Below, one piece after another: positions 26,068 to 34,014 of a stretch of 44,658 bases of DNA; positions within the stretch are counted from its first letter, which is position 1; each line of letters begins with the position of its first letter. The stretch comes from Desulfobacterales bacterium. GTDB lineage: Bacteria; Desulfobacterota; Desulfobacteria; Desulfobacterales; UBA5852. The stretch is from positions 1-44,658 of the forward strand of contig JASJCD010000001.1 in the NCBI GenBank assembly GCA_030066135.1, written 5' to 3'. Below the pieces are notes generated by a model, which was not told the DNA's origin, made no database searches, and was given only the letters and a program-made list of their open reading frames with translations. Both the position numbers and the translations under genes were made by a program.

Positions 26068-26820
26068 TTACGCCCCCGGGCGTATTCCGGATTCTATCTT
26101 CTGACGCGCAAGCGCGGCCAGGTCATCGATATTCGCGCGCCGGTAGCCCTGGATGTCGATGGGCGCATGGATCGTCATGGTTGCCCGCCCGGGAAATAAG
26201 TCCAGTGTATCCGAGGGGAGGATCTGGCGCGTCCCCTCAATGGTTACCGGCAGCAAGGGCAGCTGCAGATCGAGCGCGAAATGGAAGGCACCTTTTTTGA
26301 AGGACTTCAACTGACCGTTGCGGCTGCGGGTGCCTTCCGGAAAGAAGAGAACGGAAGTCCCGTCGGTTACCCGGGTCTTGGCGGCTTCGATCGAGGCCAG
26401 GGCCGCTTCGCGTCGGGATCGATCCACGTAGATATGCCCCAGTTTGTCACAGGCGATACCGATCACGGGGATGTTGCGCAGCTCCTGTTTCATCACCCAC
26501 TTGAAATCGATGTTGAGCCAGCCGTAGAGGACAAAGATATCGTATTGGCTCTGGTGATTGCACACAATCACGTATGACTGCGTGGGATCGATATGGTGTC
26601 GCCCCTGCACGCTGACGAGCATTGGGGTGACCCAGCTGTTGATGCGGGCCCAGCTTTGCGCAAAAATTCTGGACAGGGTGGACGGCCGTACAAACCATAC
26701 CAGGGCCACGATCGACATTCCGCAGACGAAAGTCGTTACACCCAGCATGGGAATCACCACGAACCACTTGTAGAAGCTGTAAAGCCGTCGAAGCACACTT
26801 TGCAATGGATGCGCCCTCAT
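26068..26820 (-). CDS. plsC: 1-acyl-sn-glycerol-3-phosphate acyltransferase (PlsC family)
   Basis: A 250-residue membrane-associated acyltransferase. Motif I is NHQSQYDIF (the catalytic NHxxxxD), motif III is FPEGTRSRNG, and a conserved VTIEGT lies near residue 190. There is a long N-terminal hydrophobic segment (VVIPMLGVTTFVCGMSIVALVWFV). Such enzymes make phosphatidic acid from lysophosphatidic acid. The length fits PlsC. The ORF starts with ATG 26820. A specificity for other acyl acceptors cannot be excluded. It is separated by 72 bases from the sugar dehydrogenase upstream on the same strand. Confidence 0.92.
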   Translation of the reverse strand: MRAHPLQSVLRRLYSFYKWFVVIPMLGVTTFVCGMSIVALVWFVRPSTLSRIFAQSWARINSWVTPMLVSVQGRHHIDPTQSYVIVCNHQSQYDIFVLYGWLNIDFKWVMKQELRNIPVIGIACDKLGHIYVDRSRREAALASIEAAKTRVTDGTSVLFFPEGTRSRNGQLKSFKKGAFHFALDLQLPLLPVTIEGTRQILPSDTLDLFPGRATMTIHAPIDIQGYRRANIDDLAALARQKIESGIRPGA

Positions 26821-26892
26821 CTTTTGGGATCAGCATTCAACCTGCACGATCGCTGGTTGCCGCATAGGGGATAAACGGCCGCCATTGGCCGG

Positions 26893-28203
26893 TCACAAAC
26901 GCCAATAGCGGATGTCCATCGCTTCGGCTTCAGCCGGGTCAAAAACCGCCTTGATGTCCAACAGCAGGCGATAGGCCGGGTTGAGCATTGGGGCCAATGC
27001 TTCCAAACCGCCCTCCAGGTAAGCATCGTGCCGAACGGCCAGGATGGCGGCATCCGCGTTGTGGATGTGTGCCCGGCTGACCAGCTGGATGTCATAATAG
27101 CGGCGCGCCTCTTCCGGGTCCGCCAGGGGATCGTGGACCAGAACATTCATACCGTAGTCTTGGAGCTCCTTGATGATGTCCACGATGCGGGTGTTGCGCA
27201 GGTCGGGAACGTTTTCCTTGAAGGTCAGGCCCAAAACCGCCACCGTGGCCCCGCGTACCTGCCGCTGCCCCTTGATCAGCAGCTTGACGGCTTTCTCGGC
27301 CACGTATTTGCCCATGCCGTCGTTGATGCGCCGCCCGGCGACGATCATGTCGGGGTGATAGCCGATCGACTCGGCTTTGAAGGTGAGGTAGTAGGGATCC
27401 ACCCCGATGCAGTGCCCCCCCACCAACCCGGGATGAAAGTTCAGAAAATTCCATTTGGTACCGGCCGCCGCCAGCACGTCGCGGGTGTCGATCCCCATGC
27501 GGTCGAAGATCATGGCCAACTCGTTCATCAGGGCGATATTCAGGTCGCGCTGGGTATTTTCGATGACCTTGGCCGCTTCGGCCACCCGTATGGAGGGTGC
27601 CTGATGGATACCGGCCGTGACCACCCGCCCATAGACCGCGGCCAACAGGCTGGTCGTCTCAGGGTCGGAGCCCGCTACGATCTTGACGATCTTGTCCAGT
27701 GTATGGACCTTGTCGCCGGGATTGATGCGCTCCGGGGAATAGCCCACGGCAAAGTCTTTTCCGAATGCCAGCTCAGACCGCGCTTCGATCAGGGGAACGC
27801 AGACCTCCTCCGTGGCCCCGGGGTAGACCGTGGATTCAAAAACCACGCAGCTGCCGCCGGCCATATTGGCGCCCACGGATTCGGAAGCCCCCTTTAGCGG
27901 CCCCAGATCCGGAATCCGCGATTCGTCGATCGGCGTCGGCACCGCCACGATGATGAGCCGGCATTCCCTCAGGACGGAGGCATCGGCGCTGAAGTTGATA
28001 TCCACGGTCTGCAGATCCTGGACGTCCACTTCGAGGGTGCGGTCCAGGCCGTCCTGCAATTCGGCCACCCGTTGTTCATTAAGATCAAAGCCCACCACTT
28101 CAAAATGGCGCGCCAGGTGAACGGCCAGCGGCAGGCCGACATAACCTAACCCGACTACGGCGATGCGGTCTTCGCGTGCATCCAGCGATTGAATCGTCAG
28201 CAT
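26893..28203 (-). CDS. UDP-N-acetylhexosamine 6-dehydrogenase (TviB/WbpA-type nucleotide sugar dehydrogenase)
   Basis: A 436-residue NAD-dependent enzyme oxidising the C6 hydroxyl of a UDP-sugar to a carboxylate for polysaccharide synthesis. The Rossmann motif AVVGLGYVGLPLAVHLA is at the N-terminus. The catalytic cysteine is in PGLVGGHCIGVDPYYLTF. NTQRDLNIALMNELAMIFDRMG and the C-terminal domain (VLGLTFKENVPDLRNTRI) are typical of the TviB/VipA/WbpA clade acting on UDP-GlcNAc or GalNAc rather than UDP-glucose. ATG 28203 is used because the track start at 28287 adds an unconserved stretch. No other glycan genes are adjacent, so the product's use is unknown. Confidence 0.92.
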   Translation of the reverse strand: MLTIQSLDAREDRIAVVGLGYVGLPLAVHLARHFEVVGFDLNEQRVAELQDGLDRTLEVDVQDLQTVDINFSADASVLRECRLIIVAVPTPIDESRIPDLGPLKGASESVGANMAGGSCVVFESTVYPGATEEVCVPLIEARSELAFGKDFAVGYSPERINPGDKVHTLDKIVKIVAGSDPETTSLLAAVYGRVVTAGIHQAPSIRVAEAAKVIENTQRDLNIALMNELAMIFDRMGIDTRDVLAAAGTKWNFLNFHPGLVGGHCIGVDPYYLTFKAESIGYHPDMIVAGRRINDGMGKYVAEKAVKLLIKGQRQVRGATVAVLGLTFKENVPDLRNTRIVDIIKELQDYGMNVLVHDPLADPEEARRYYDIQLVSRAHIHNADAAILAVRHDAYLEGGLEALAPMLNPAYRLLLDIKAVFDPAEAEAMDIRYWRL

Positions 28204-28304
28204 GGGATCGAGATTGTCCTTTTGGTGGTTATTGGGATTGGATGAGCAGCGGTCACCATGGCGATAGGAACCCAGGGCCGGCGCCACGCGTGCATTACGA
28301 CTGT

Positions 28305-28333
28305 ATTTGAATAAAAACGCGCGGTAAAGTCAA
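28305..28333 (-). promoter_or_regulatory. Candidate promoter for the UDP-sugar dehydrogenase
   Basis: On the minus strand, TTGACT (28333-28328) and TCAAAT (28310-28305) are 17 bases apart, about 100 bases before the start codon. The -10 match is partial (4 of 6). It lies back to back with the TRAP promoter. Confidence 0.35.
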
Positions 28334-28348
28334 GGTTGGATAAAAGGC

Positions 28349-28378
28349 TTGACAATCCACCGGTGATTACTTCATAAC
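28349..28378 (+). promoter_or_regulatory. Candidate promoter for the TRAP transporter operon
   Basis: A perfect TTGACA (28349-28354) is followed after 18 bases by CATAAC (28373-28378). The predicted start near 28385 gives a leader of about 255 nt that carries a short ORF and a hairpin before the DctP gene. Confidence 0.5.
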
Positions 28379-28401
28379 AACCTTTATTAATTGAGGTTTT
28401 T

Positions 28402-28458
28402 ATGCCCAGACGTTTCCGGCGACATCTTCGCTGCTGCTCCTACGATTATGCCTATTAA
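28402..28458 (+). CDS. Putative 18-residue leader peptide (Cys/Tyr-rich)
   Basis: A short ORF too small for the track: MPRRFRRHLRCCSYDYAY, then TAA. It has GAGG five bases before the ATG. The peptide is basic first, then contains two adjacent Cys codons and three Tyr codons just before the stop, and the stop lies one base before a strong hairpin. This is the layout of an attenuator peptide, in which ribosome speed over the Cys/Tyr codons would set RNA folding upstream of the TRAP genes. There is no protein-level evidence. Confidence 0.45.
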   Translation: MPRRFRRHLRCCSYDYAY

Positions 28459-28459
28459 T

Positions 28460-28494
28460 GGCCTGCTGCTCATCTTGGCGCGAGCACGCAGGCC
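28460..28494 (+). promoter_or_regulatory. Leader hairpin following the Cys/Tyr leader ORF
   Basis: GGCCTGC+TGCTC (28460-28471) pairs with GAGCA+GCAGGCC (28482-28494): twelve base pairs with one bulged C and a ten-base loop. It starts one base after the leader ORF stop, so a stalled or terminating ribosome would cover its 5' arm. No T-run follows, so an intrinsic terminator is doubtful. A second small hairpin (GCCGC/GCGGC, 28508-28521) comes next. Confidence 0.5.
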
Positions 28495-28640
28495 CTTACC
28501 GGTGAACGCCGCACCAGCGGCCCGTCTCTTACCCCATCAATACACACGACCCAAGCGCGTCATGCGGCTTGCCCCCAGACGAATCGGTTGTTAAAGCCGC
28601 TCGATTCTTCACCTCAAACCGGCAGAACCAAGGAGGCCCA

Positions 28641-29654
28641 ATGAAGAAACTGCATTCGATCGTTGCCCTGACGTTAATGGTGTTGATGCTGGCAGCCCTG
28701 GCACCGGCCAGTCACGCCGCCGCCCCGACCATCAAACTGACCTACAGCATCTTTTTCCCACCCTCCCACGGCCAATGCCAGGCAGCCGTCGCCTGGGCCG
28801 AGGCGATCGGGAAGCGCACCAACGGCCGGGTGCAGATCCAGGTCTTTCCGGCCGGCACCCTGACCAAGGCCAAGCAATGCTACGACGGCGTCGTCAACGG
28901 CATCTCCGATATCGGCATGTCGGTTTTTGCTTACACGCGCGGCCGTTTCCCGGTCATGGAAGCCCTGGACCTGCCCCTGGGCTACCCCAGCGGGCTGGTG
29001 GCCACCCGCGCGGCCAATGATTTTTATGCCAAGTTCCAGCCCAAGGAACTGGCCCAGGTCAAACTCCTGTATCTGCATGCTCACGGCCCCGGTCTGCTGC
29101 ACACCAAAAAGCCGGTCAAAGACATGGCCGGCCTGCAGGGCATGAAGATCCGCTCCACCGGTTTGAGTGCCAAGATCGTCGAGAAACTGGGCGGGGTGCC
29201 GGTGGCCATGCCCCAGCCGTCCACATACGAAGCCCTGCAGAAAGGCGTCGTCGAGGGCACCTTCGGGCCCATCGAGGTGCTCAAAGGCTGGAAGCAGGGT
29301 GAGGTGGTCAAATCCACCACCGACTGCCGCGGCGTGGGCTACACGACGGCCATGTTCGTGGTCATGAATCGCAGCAAATGGGAAAAGCTGCCCGCCGATG
29401 TTCAGAAGGTGTTCACCGAGACGAGTCAGGAATGGATCGACGTGCATGGCCGCACCTGGGACAAAAACGATGAAGAGGGCCGGGCCTTTACCCTGAGTCT
29501 CGGCAACCAGGTCATCCCCCTCTCGGATGGGGAGAGCGCCAAATGGAAGGGCGCCGTGCAGCCCATCATTGACAATTACGTCCAGTCGGCTAAAAGCAAG
29601 GGGCTTGCGGGGGACGACTACATCAAAACCCTGAATGAGTTGATCGCCCGCTGA
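28641..29654 (+). CDS. TRAP transporter substrate-binding protein (DctP family)
   Basis: A 337-residue periplasmic binding protein. ATG 28641 has AAGGAGG six bases upstream and starts a signal peptide ([25 protein letters not shown]). The mature chain begins [20 protein letters not shown]. It has the DctP fold marks: [42 protein letters not shown] (with the arginine that usually contacts a substrate carboxylate) and [19 protein letters not shown]. The ligand is probably an organic acid, but cannot be named. It is the first gene of a complete TRAP operon, 31 bases before DctQ. Confidence 0.94.
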   Translation: MKKLHSIVALTLMVLMLAALAPASHAAAPTIKLTYSIFFPPSHGQCQAAVAWAEAIGKRTNGRVQIQVFPAGTLTKAKQCYDGVVNGISDIGMSVFAYTRGRFPVMEALDLPLGYPSGLVATRAANDFYAKFQPKELAQVKLLYLHAHGPGLLHTKKPVKDMAGLQGMKIRSTGLSAKIVEKLGGVPVAMPQPSTYEALQKGVVEGTFGPIEVLKGWKQGEVVKSTTDCRGVGYTTAMFVVMNRSKWEKLPADVQKVFTETSQEWIDVHGRTWDKNDEEGRAFTLSLGNQVIPLSDGESAKWKGAVQPIIDNYVQSAKSKGLAGDDYIKTLNELIAR

Positions 29655-29685
29655 AGCAGCAATCAACCCGGCACCGGGAGGAAAA

Positions 29686-30174
29686 GTGATTCAGCGCCTC
29701 GAAAAATGGACCGCACGGGCCGCCGAAGTCTTCAACTGGGTTGCGGCGGCAGCCGTAACAGGCATGATGCTCCTGACCTGTATGGATATCGTGCTGCGCC
29801 TGTTCCGGCGGCCCATCCCCGGCACGTATGAAGTCGTGGGATTCCTGGGAGCGGTTTTCGCGGCCTTCTCACTGGGGTACACGTCTGTCAATCGCGGGCA
29901 TATTGCCGTTGATTTCATCGTCCAGAAATTGCCGGCCCGGGTTCAGACCGTCGTGGACGGCGTAAATGCCGCGGTCTGCGCGGTGCTCTTTGGTCTGCTG
30001 GCCCGCCAGAGCATGCGCTATGCCGCCGATTTGCGATCCTTCGGCGAAGTGTCGATGACCCTGCAGATGCCGGTCTATCCCTTTGTTTACGGTATCGCCG
30101 CGGGCTGCTGGCTGCTGGTGCTGGTGCTGGCTGTGCGGGTGTTGAAGAACCTGGCGGTCACCCTGAAACCTTAA
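29686..30174 (+). CDS. TRAP transporter small permease (DctQ family)
   Basis: A 162-residue membrane protein with four helices; GTG 29686 has GGGAGG upstream. The family pattern is seen in LLTCMDIVLRLFRRPIPGTYEVVGFLGAVFAAFSLGYTSVNRGHIAVDFIV and the final MPVYPFVYGIAAGCWLLVLV. DctQ couples the binding protein to the large permease. Encoded between DctP and DctM. Confidence 0.93.
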   Translation: MIQRLEKWTARAAEVFNWVAAAAVTGMMLLTCMDIVLRLFRRPIPGTYEVVGFLGAVFAAFSLGYTSVNRGHIAVDFIVQKLPARVQTVVDGVNAAVCAVLFGLLARQSMRYAADLRSFGEVSMTLQMPVYPFVYGIAAGCWLLVLVLAVRVLKNLAVTLKP

Positions 30175-30266
30175 ACCGCAAGCCGCGGATTCAATATCTG
30201 AATCCCGGCCGTTGAACCCGGCGCCATCCGATCGGGATGGCGCCTTTGTTGTGGAAAGAGATTCGC

Positions 30267-31568
30267 ATGTCCCCGACCGCAATCGGCGTGGTGGGTCTGA
30301 TCGCCCTCTTCGTTCTCATCTTCTCGCGCATGCCCGTGGGCTTTGTCATGGCCCTGATCGGCTTTACGGGTTTCAGCACGGTCGTTTCCTGGGATGCCGC
30401 CTTGAGCCTGTTCGCCAAGGATATCTTCGATGTCTTCGGCTCTTATAACCTCACCGTCATCCCCCTGTTCATCCTCATGGGACAGATTTCTTTTCATGCC
30501 GGCATCAGCACACGGCTTTTCGATGTGGCCTACAAGTTCATCGGCCACTGGCCGGGGGGGCTGGCCATCGCCACCATCGGGGCCTGCACCGGTTTTGCGG
30601 CCATCTGCGGCTCCACCAACGCCACGGCCGCCACCATGGCGGCCGTGACCCTGCCGGAAATGCGCAAGTATGACTACCACGATTCCCTGGCCGCCGGCGT
30701 CGTGGCGGCCGGCGGCAGCATGGGGATTCTGGTCCCGCCCAGCGTCATCTTCATCATCTACGGGATCATGACCGAACAATCCATCGGCGAACTCTTCATG
30801 GCCGGCATCATACCGGGGCTGCTCCTGGCGGTGCTCTTCGTCATCGCCATCGTGGTCTGGGTATCCCTGTCCCCGGAGATCGCTCCCCGGGGGCCGCGCA
30901 CCAGCCTGCGGGAACGCCTGGCTTCGCTGGCGGGCCTGATCGAAACCCTGCTGCTCTTCGCCCTCGTCATGGGCGGGCTCTTCCTGGGCTTCTTCACCCC
31001 CACCGAGGCCGGCGCCGTGGGAGCCTTCGGATCGATCCTGATCGCCGTCCTGCGCCGCAACCTTACGGTGCGGGGCTTCATCCAGTCCCTCTTCGAAACC
31101 ACCCGCATCTCCTGCATGATCCTGGTGATCGTGGCCGGTGCCACGGTGTTCGGCCATTTTCTGGCCGTCACCCGGATTCCCTTCGACATCGCCGCCTGGG
31201 TGGCGGGGTTCAACCTGCCGCCCTGGGCCATCATGAGCATGATTATCACGGCCTACCTCGTGGGCGGCTGCGTGATCGACGCCCTGGCCCTGATCATGCT
31301 CACCGTGCCGATCTTCTACCCGGTGGTGACCGCCATGGGCTACAACCCCATCTGGTTCGGTGTGATCATCGTGCTGGTGACCCAGATTGGTGTGATCACC
31401 CCGCCGGTGGGGGTCAACGTCTACGTGGTGAGCGGCGTGGCCCGCGATATCCCCCTGCAGGTGATCTTCAAAGGCGTCGTCCCGCTGTTGATCGCCCTCG
31501 TGGTCGGCACCTTGCTGATGCTGCCTTTTCCCCAGATCGCCCTCTATCTGCCCGGCCTGATGCGGTAG
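30267..31568 (+). CDS. TRAP transporter large permease (DctM family)
   Basis: A 433-residue membrane protein with about twelve helices, the ion-coupled transport subunit. Recognisable segments are SRMPVGFVMALIGFTGF, GAVSGSTNA-like CGSTNATAATMAAVTLPEMRKYDYHDSLAAGVVAAGGSMGILVPPSVIFIIYG, and the C-terminal GVITPPVGVNVYVVSGVARDIPL. The track start (30237) is extended by ten residues; ATG 30267 follows AAAGAGA and begins next to the first helix. It is the last gene of the TRAP operon. Confidence 0.94.
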   Translation: MSPTAIGVVGLIALFVLIFSRMPVGFVMALIGFTGFSTVVSWDAALSLFAKDIFDVFGSYNLTVIPLFILMGQISFHAGISTRLFDVAYKFIGHWPGGLAIATIGACTGFAAICGSTNATAATMAAVTLPEMRKYDYHDSLAAGVVAAGGSMGILVPPSVIFIIYGIMTEQSIGELFMAGIIPGLLLAVLFVIAIVVWVSLSPEIAPRGPRTSLRERLASLAGLIETLLLFALVMGGLFLGFFTPTEAGAVGAFGSILIAVLRRNLTVRGFIQSLFETTRISCMILVIVAGATVFGHFLAVTRIPFDIAAWVAGFNLPPWAIMSMIITAYLVGGCVIDALALIMLTVPIFYPVVTAMGYNPIWFGVIIVLVTQIGVITPPVGVNVYVVSGVARDIPLQVIFKGVVPLLIALVVGTLLMLPFPQIALYLPGLMR

Positions 31569-31613
31569 TTTGTGGGTTCTGGGTTCGGGGTTCCAGGTTC
31601 TGAGTTGGGGTTC
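31569..31613. repeat. GGTTCTGGGTTC-type repeat at a convergent junction
   Basis: Starting after the DctM stop, the stretch contains GGGTTCTGGGTTCGGGGTTCC and AGGTTCTGAGTTGGGG. It resembles the left arm of the inverted repeat at 25160-25257, and again lies between two convergent genes. Only one arm is present here, so it would not fold alone. Confidence 0.55.
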
Positions 31614-31661
31614 ACAGAATTGGCTGACGCCTGATTACTGAAACCTTCACGCGGGAGCGAT

Positions 31662-32456
31662 CTACGGCTTGCGGGGCGTGCGGCCCTTTGGCCGGGGACG
31701 CGCTTTGGTGCTTTTTGGCGGGACGGCCGACCTGGGGCGGACCGCCGGCTGTGGTTTCGACGGTGCGGTCAACCCTTTGACCTCCTCCGACGTCAGGTGA
31801 CGCCACTGGCCGGGTTTGAGATCACCCAGATGGATGTTGGCCACGCGCATGCGGTGCAGGCGCAGCACCTTGTGGCCCACCTTGCGCACCATCCGTCGGA
31901 TCTGGCGGTTCCTGCCTTCCTGCAGGACGATCTTGAACCGGCTGGCGGAAAGGCGGGTTACCCGGGCCGGTCGGGTGCGCGTGCCCATGAGGGGCATGCC
32001 CTGGGCGAGTCGCCGCAGCGCCCCTTGCGGTATCGGCCGGTCCACGGTTACCTCGTATTCCTTTTCATGGTCAAAGGAGGGGTGCAGCAGGCGATGGTGG
32101 AGCGGCCCGTCGTTGGTCAGGAGCACCAGGCCGGTGGAATCCTTGTCGAGCCGCCCGATGGGATAGACCCGCGCCTCGAGGTCGATCAGGTCGAGCACGA
32201 CCGTGGTGTCGTCCTGATCGCAGGAAGTCACGACCCCCTCGGGCTTGTGGAGGGCCAGATGGATCAGCCCGGAGCGGTCGACCACCCGCCGGTTGTCCAC
32301 TTCGACCCGGTCGGTGTCCGGGTCGATCTTGGTCCCCAGCACGGTCACGACCTGCCCGTTGACCCGTACACGTCCCGCCGCCATCAGCGCTTCGCCTTTG
32401 CGGCGCGAGCAGACACCGGCCGCCGAGAGGAATTTTTGCAGACGCATCAAGCCCAT
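31662..32456 (-). CDS. Rsu-family (RluB/RsuA-like) rRNA pseudouridine synthase
   Basis: A 264-residue RNA-modifying enzyme. The N-terminal S4 domain is LQKFLSAAGVCSRRKGEALMAAGRVRVNG, and the catalytic motif is YPIGRLDKDSTGLVLLTND with the nucleophilic Asp. FKIVLQEGRNRQIRRMVRKVGHKVLRLHRMRVANI is the usual C-terminal segment. The RLDKDSTG form and S4 sequence favour an RluB-like 23S rRNA enzyme, but RsuA/RluF cannot be excluded. A basic, Pro/Lys/Arg-rich tail (about 35 residues) probably binds RNA. It follows argJ by 12 bases. Confidence 0.92.
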   Translation of the reverse strand: MGLMRLQKFLSAAGVCSRRKGEALMAAGRVRVNGQVVTVLGTKIDPDTDRVEVDNRRVVDRSGLIHLALHKPEGVVTSCDQDDTTVVLDLIDLEARVYPIGRLDKDSTGLVLLTNDGPLHHRLLHPSFDHEKEYEVTVDRPIPQGALRRLAQGMPLMGTRTRPARVTRLSASRFKIVLQEGRNRQIRRMVRKVGHKVLRLHRMRVANIHLGDLKPGQWRHLTSEEVKGLTAPSKPQPAVRPRSAVPPKSTKARPRPKGRTPRKP

Positions 32457-32468
32457 GGCCTTCTTCCA

Positions 32469-33653
32469 TCAGGTGCGGTAGTCCGCGTTGATTCTGACGT
32501 AATCCAGCGAAAAATCGCAAGTCAGCAGCCGGGCGGTTGCTGTTCCCAGATTCAGGTCGAGGGTCACGGCAAAGGTGGGCCGTTTCAATACCGCCGTGGC
32601 CCGGGCTTCCGCTTCCGGCCCGCAGCCCACACCGGCAGCAACCATCTGGACATCATCGAAATAGAGCGCGAGACGATCGGGATCCAGCGCAACACCAGCA
32701 CGCCCGGCCGCTGCCAGAATACGACCCCAGTTGGCATCCTGGCCGAAAAAAGCGGTCTTTACCAGGGGCGAATGGGCGATCGTATCGGCCACCTGCAGCG
32801 CCTCGGCCGGGGTGCGGGCACCCTGCACCCTGATCTCCACCGTTTTGTTGACCCCTTCGCCGTCACGCACGATCCAGCGGGCCAGTTCCAGCAGCATGTC
32901 CTCCAGCAGGGCCGCGAAATGTTCTTCATCCGCCGCGGTCGCGAGGCGGGCCCCGCTCTGTCCATTGGCCATGAGAATGACCGTGTCGTTGGTGCTCGTG
33001 TCGCCGTCGATACTGATGCGGTTGAAGGAAGCATCCACCGCCCGGCGCAGCGCCTGGCCCAAAAAGGCTTGCGGCACCTCGGCGTCGGTACAGGCGAAGC
33101 AGAGCATGGTGGCCATGTCCGGTCGGATCATCCCGGCGCCCTTGGCCACGGCCATGATATGATAAGGGCGGTCACCAGCCCGGCCGGCGCGGAAAACCTG
33201 TTTGGGTTCGGTGTCCGTGGTCATGATGGCCCGGGCCAGATGGTCGAAGCCGTCAGCCGCAAGATGCTCAACCAGCACCGGTGCGGCGGCCTCGATTTTC
33301 TCGACAGGCAGGGGCTGCCCGATCACGCCGGTCGAGGCCACCAGCACATCGGATTCTGCAATCCCCAAAGCGCCGGCCGCGGCCGCCCCCATGCGCTCGG
33401 CATCCTGCAGTCCGCGATTCCCCGTGCAGCAGTTGGCATTGCCGCTGTTGACGATGACGGCCCGGCTCCGCCCGGAGGCAACACGCTGCCGGTCGAGCAC
33501 CACCGGAGCTGCCTGGACCTGGTTGCGGGTGAAAACGGCGGCAAGGACGGCCGGTGTTTCCGAATATATCAGGCCGAGATCCAGTTCGCCTTCCTTTTTC
33601 AAACCGGCGTGCACCCCGGCGGCCTTGAACCCCAAGCATTGTTCTGTGTTCAT
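32469..33653 (-). CDS. argJ: Glutamate N-acetyltransferase / ornithine acetyltransferase (ArgJ)
   Basis: A 394-residue arginine-biosynthesis enzyme moving acetyl from N-acetylornithine to glutamate. The autocleavage site is present in AKGAGMIRPDMATMLCF, where the Thr of ATML becomes the N-terminal nucleophile of the beta subunit. Also seen are VNSGNANCCTGNRGLQDAERM, VASTGVIGQPLP and FGQDANWGRILAAAGRAG. ATG 33653 is preferred over the track start (33737) because GAGGG precedes it by eight bases and homologues start near this point. Whether it also accepts acetyl-CoA is not visible. It is co-transcribed with the pseudouridine synthase. Confidence 0.96.
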   Translation of the reverse strand: MNTEQCLGFKAAGVHAGLKKEGELDLGLIYSETPAVLAAVFTRNQVQAAPVVLDRQRVASGRSRAVIVNSGNANCCTGNRGLQDAERMGAAAAGALGIAESDVLVASTGVIGQPLPVEKIEAAAPVLVEHLAADGFDHLARAIMTTDTEPKQVFRAGRAGDRPYHIMAVAKGAGMIRPDMATMLCFACTDAEVPQAFLGQALRRAVDASFNRISIDGDTSTNDTVILMANGQSGARLATAADEEHFAALLEDMLLELARWIVRDGEGVNKTVEIRVQGARTPAEALQVADTIAHSPLVKTAFFGQDANWGRILAAAGRAGVALDPDRLALYFDDVQMVAAGVGCGPEAEARATAVLKRPTFAVTLDLNLGTATARLLTCDFSLDYVRINADYRT

Positions 33654-33825
33654 TCTGATTGCCCTCTTCATGAAATTGGATGCCGGCTGAATTTCCGCCG
33701 CTTGAGGCTCTTTGCCCCAAAGGCGCGCGCATGTCAACGCTGGGCCCTGAACGCCGTGCTTGACAAGGCGCCATCAGGGGCATAAACCTTCCCGACATCG
33801 CCTTGACCGCATGAAAGGATTCTCA

Positions 33826-34008
33826 ATGGACAACTCCCGACCGACCTGCGCCGGCTGCGGCCAGCCGCTGACCGTCAAACGCGCCTGACGCCGCGTTTAT
33901 CTCCACTGCCGGGTGTGCAGTGTCGATTATTCCATGGAAGCCTATGCCCAGCTAATCGACGACGAACTCGAAGAACGGCTGGCCCTTATCCCCTGTGATC
34001 GGATCTGA
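33826..34008 (+). CDS. Dual-CXXC small selenoprotein (Sec encoded by TGA 33886-33888)
   Basis: Absent from the track because of an in-frame TGA. ATG 33826 has AAGGA six bases upstream. Reading through TGA 33886-33888 gives 60 residues: C8-AG-C11, then Sec21, then C28-RV-C31, and an acidic tail (AQLIDDELEERLALIPCDRI). The two CXXC pairs form a zinc-ribbon-like module with Sec between them. I recall an NCBI family called dual CXXC motif small (seleno)protein, which this fits. A SECIS-like hairpin lies 16 bases after the TGA. The role is unknown; redox or metal handling is plausible. The AEC permease starts six bases after its stop, so the two are probably co-transcribed. A broken gene is the alternative, but the continuing sensible frame argues against it. 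Confidence 0.78.
33886..33922 (+). promoter_or_regulatory. UGA codon plus SECIS-like hairpin of the dual-CXXC gene
   Basis: CACTGC (33904-33909) pairs perfectly with GCAGTG (33917-33922) around CGGGTGT. An extra C-G pair would leave a GGGT loop and a bulged U, like known bacterial SECIS elements. The loop starts about 22 nt after the UGA (33886-33888), within the usual 16-37 nt range. Confidence 0.7.
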
Positions 34009-34014
34009 CCCCTC

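Noticed and set aside
28460-28494. Leader hairpin as a classical intrinsic terminator
   Set aside because: No T-run follows the stem, so termination by the usual mechanism is not supported.
28391-28594. 67-residue ORF in the TRAP leader
   Set aside because: No ribosome binding site or protein-like features; the overlapping 18-codon ORF has a better site and position.
31797-33785. 662-residue plus-strand ORF
   Set aside because: Covers the antisense of both argJ and the Rsu-family gene, which are clear; no recognisable motif.
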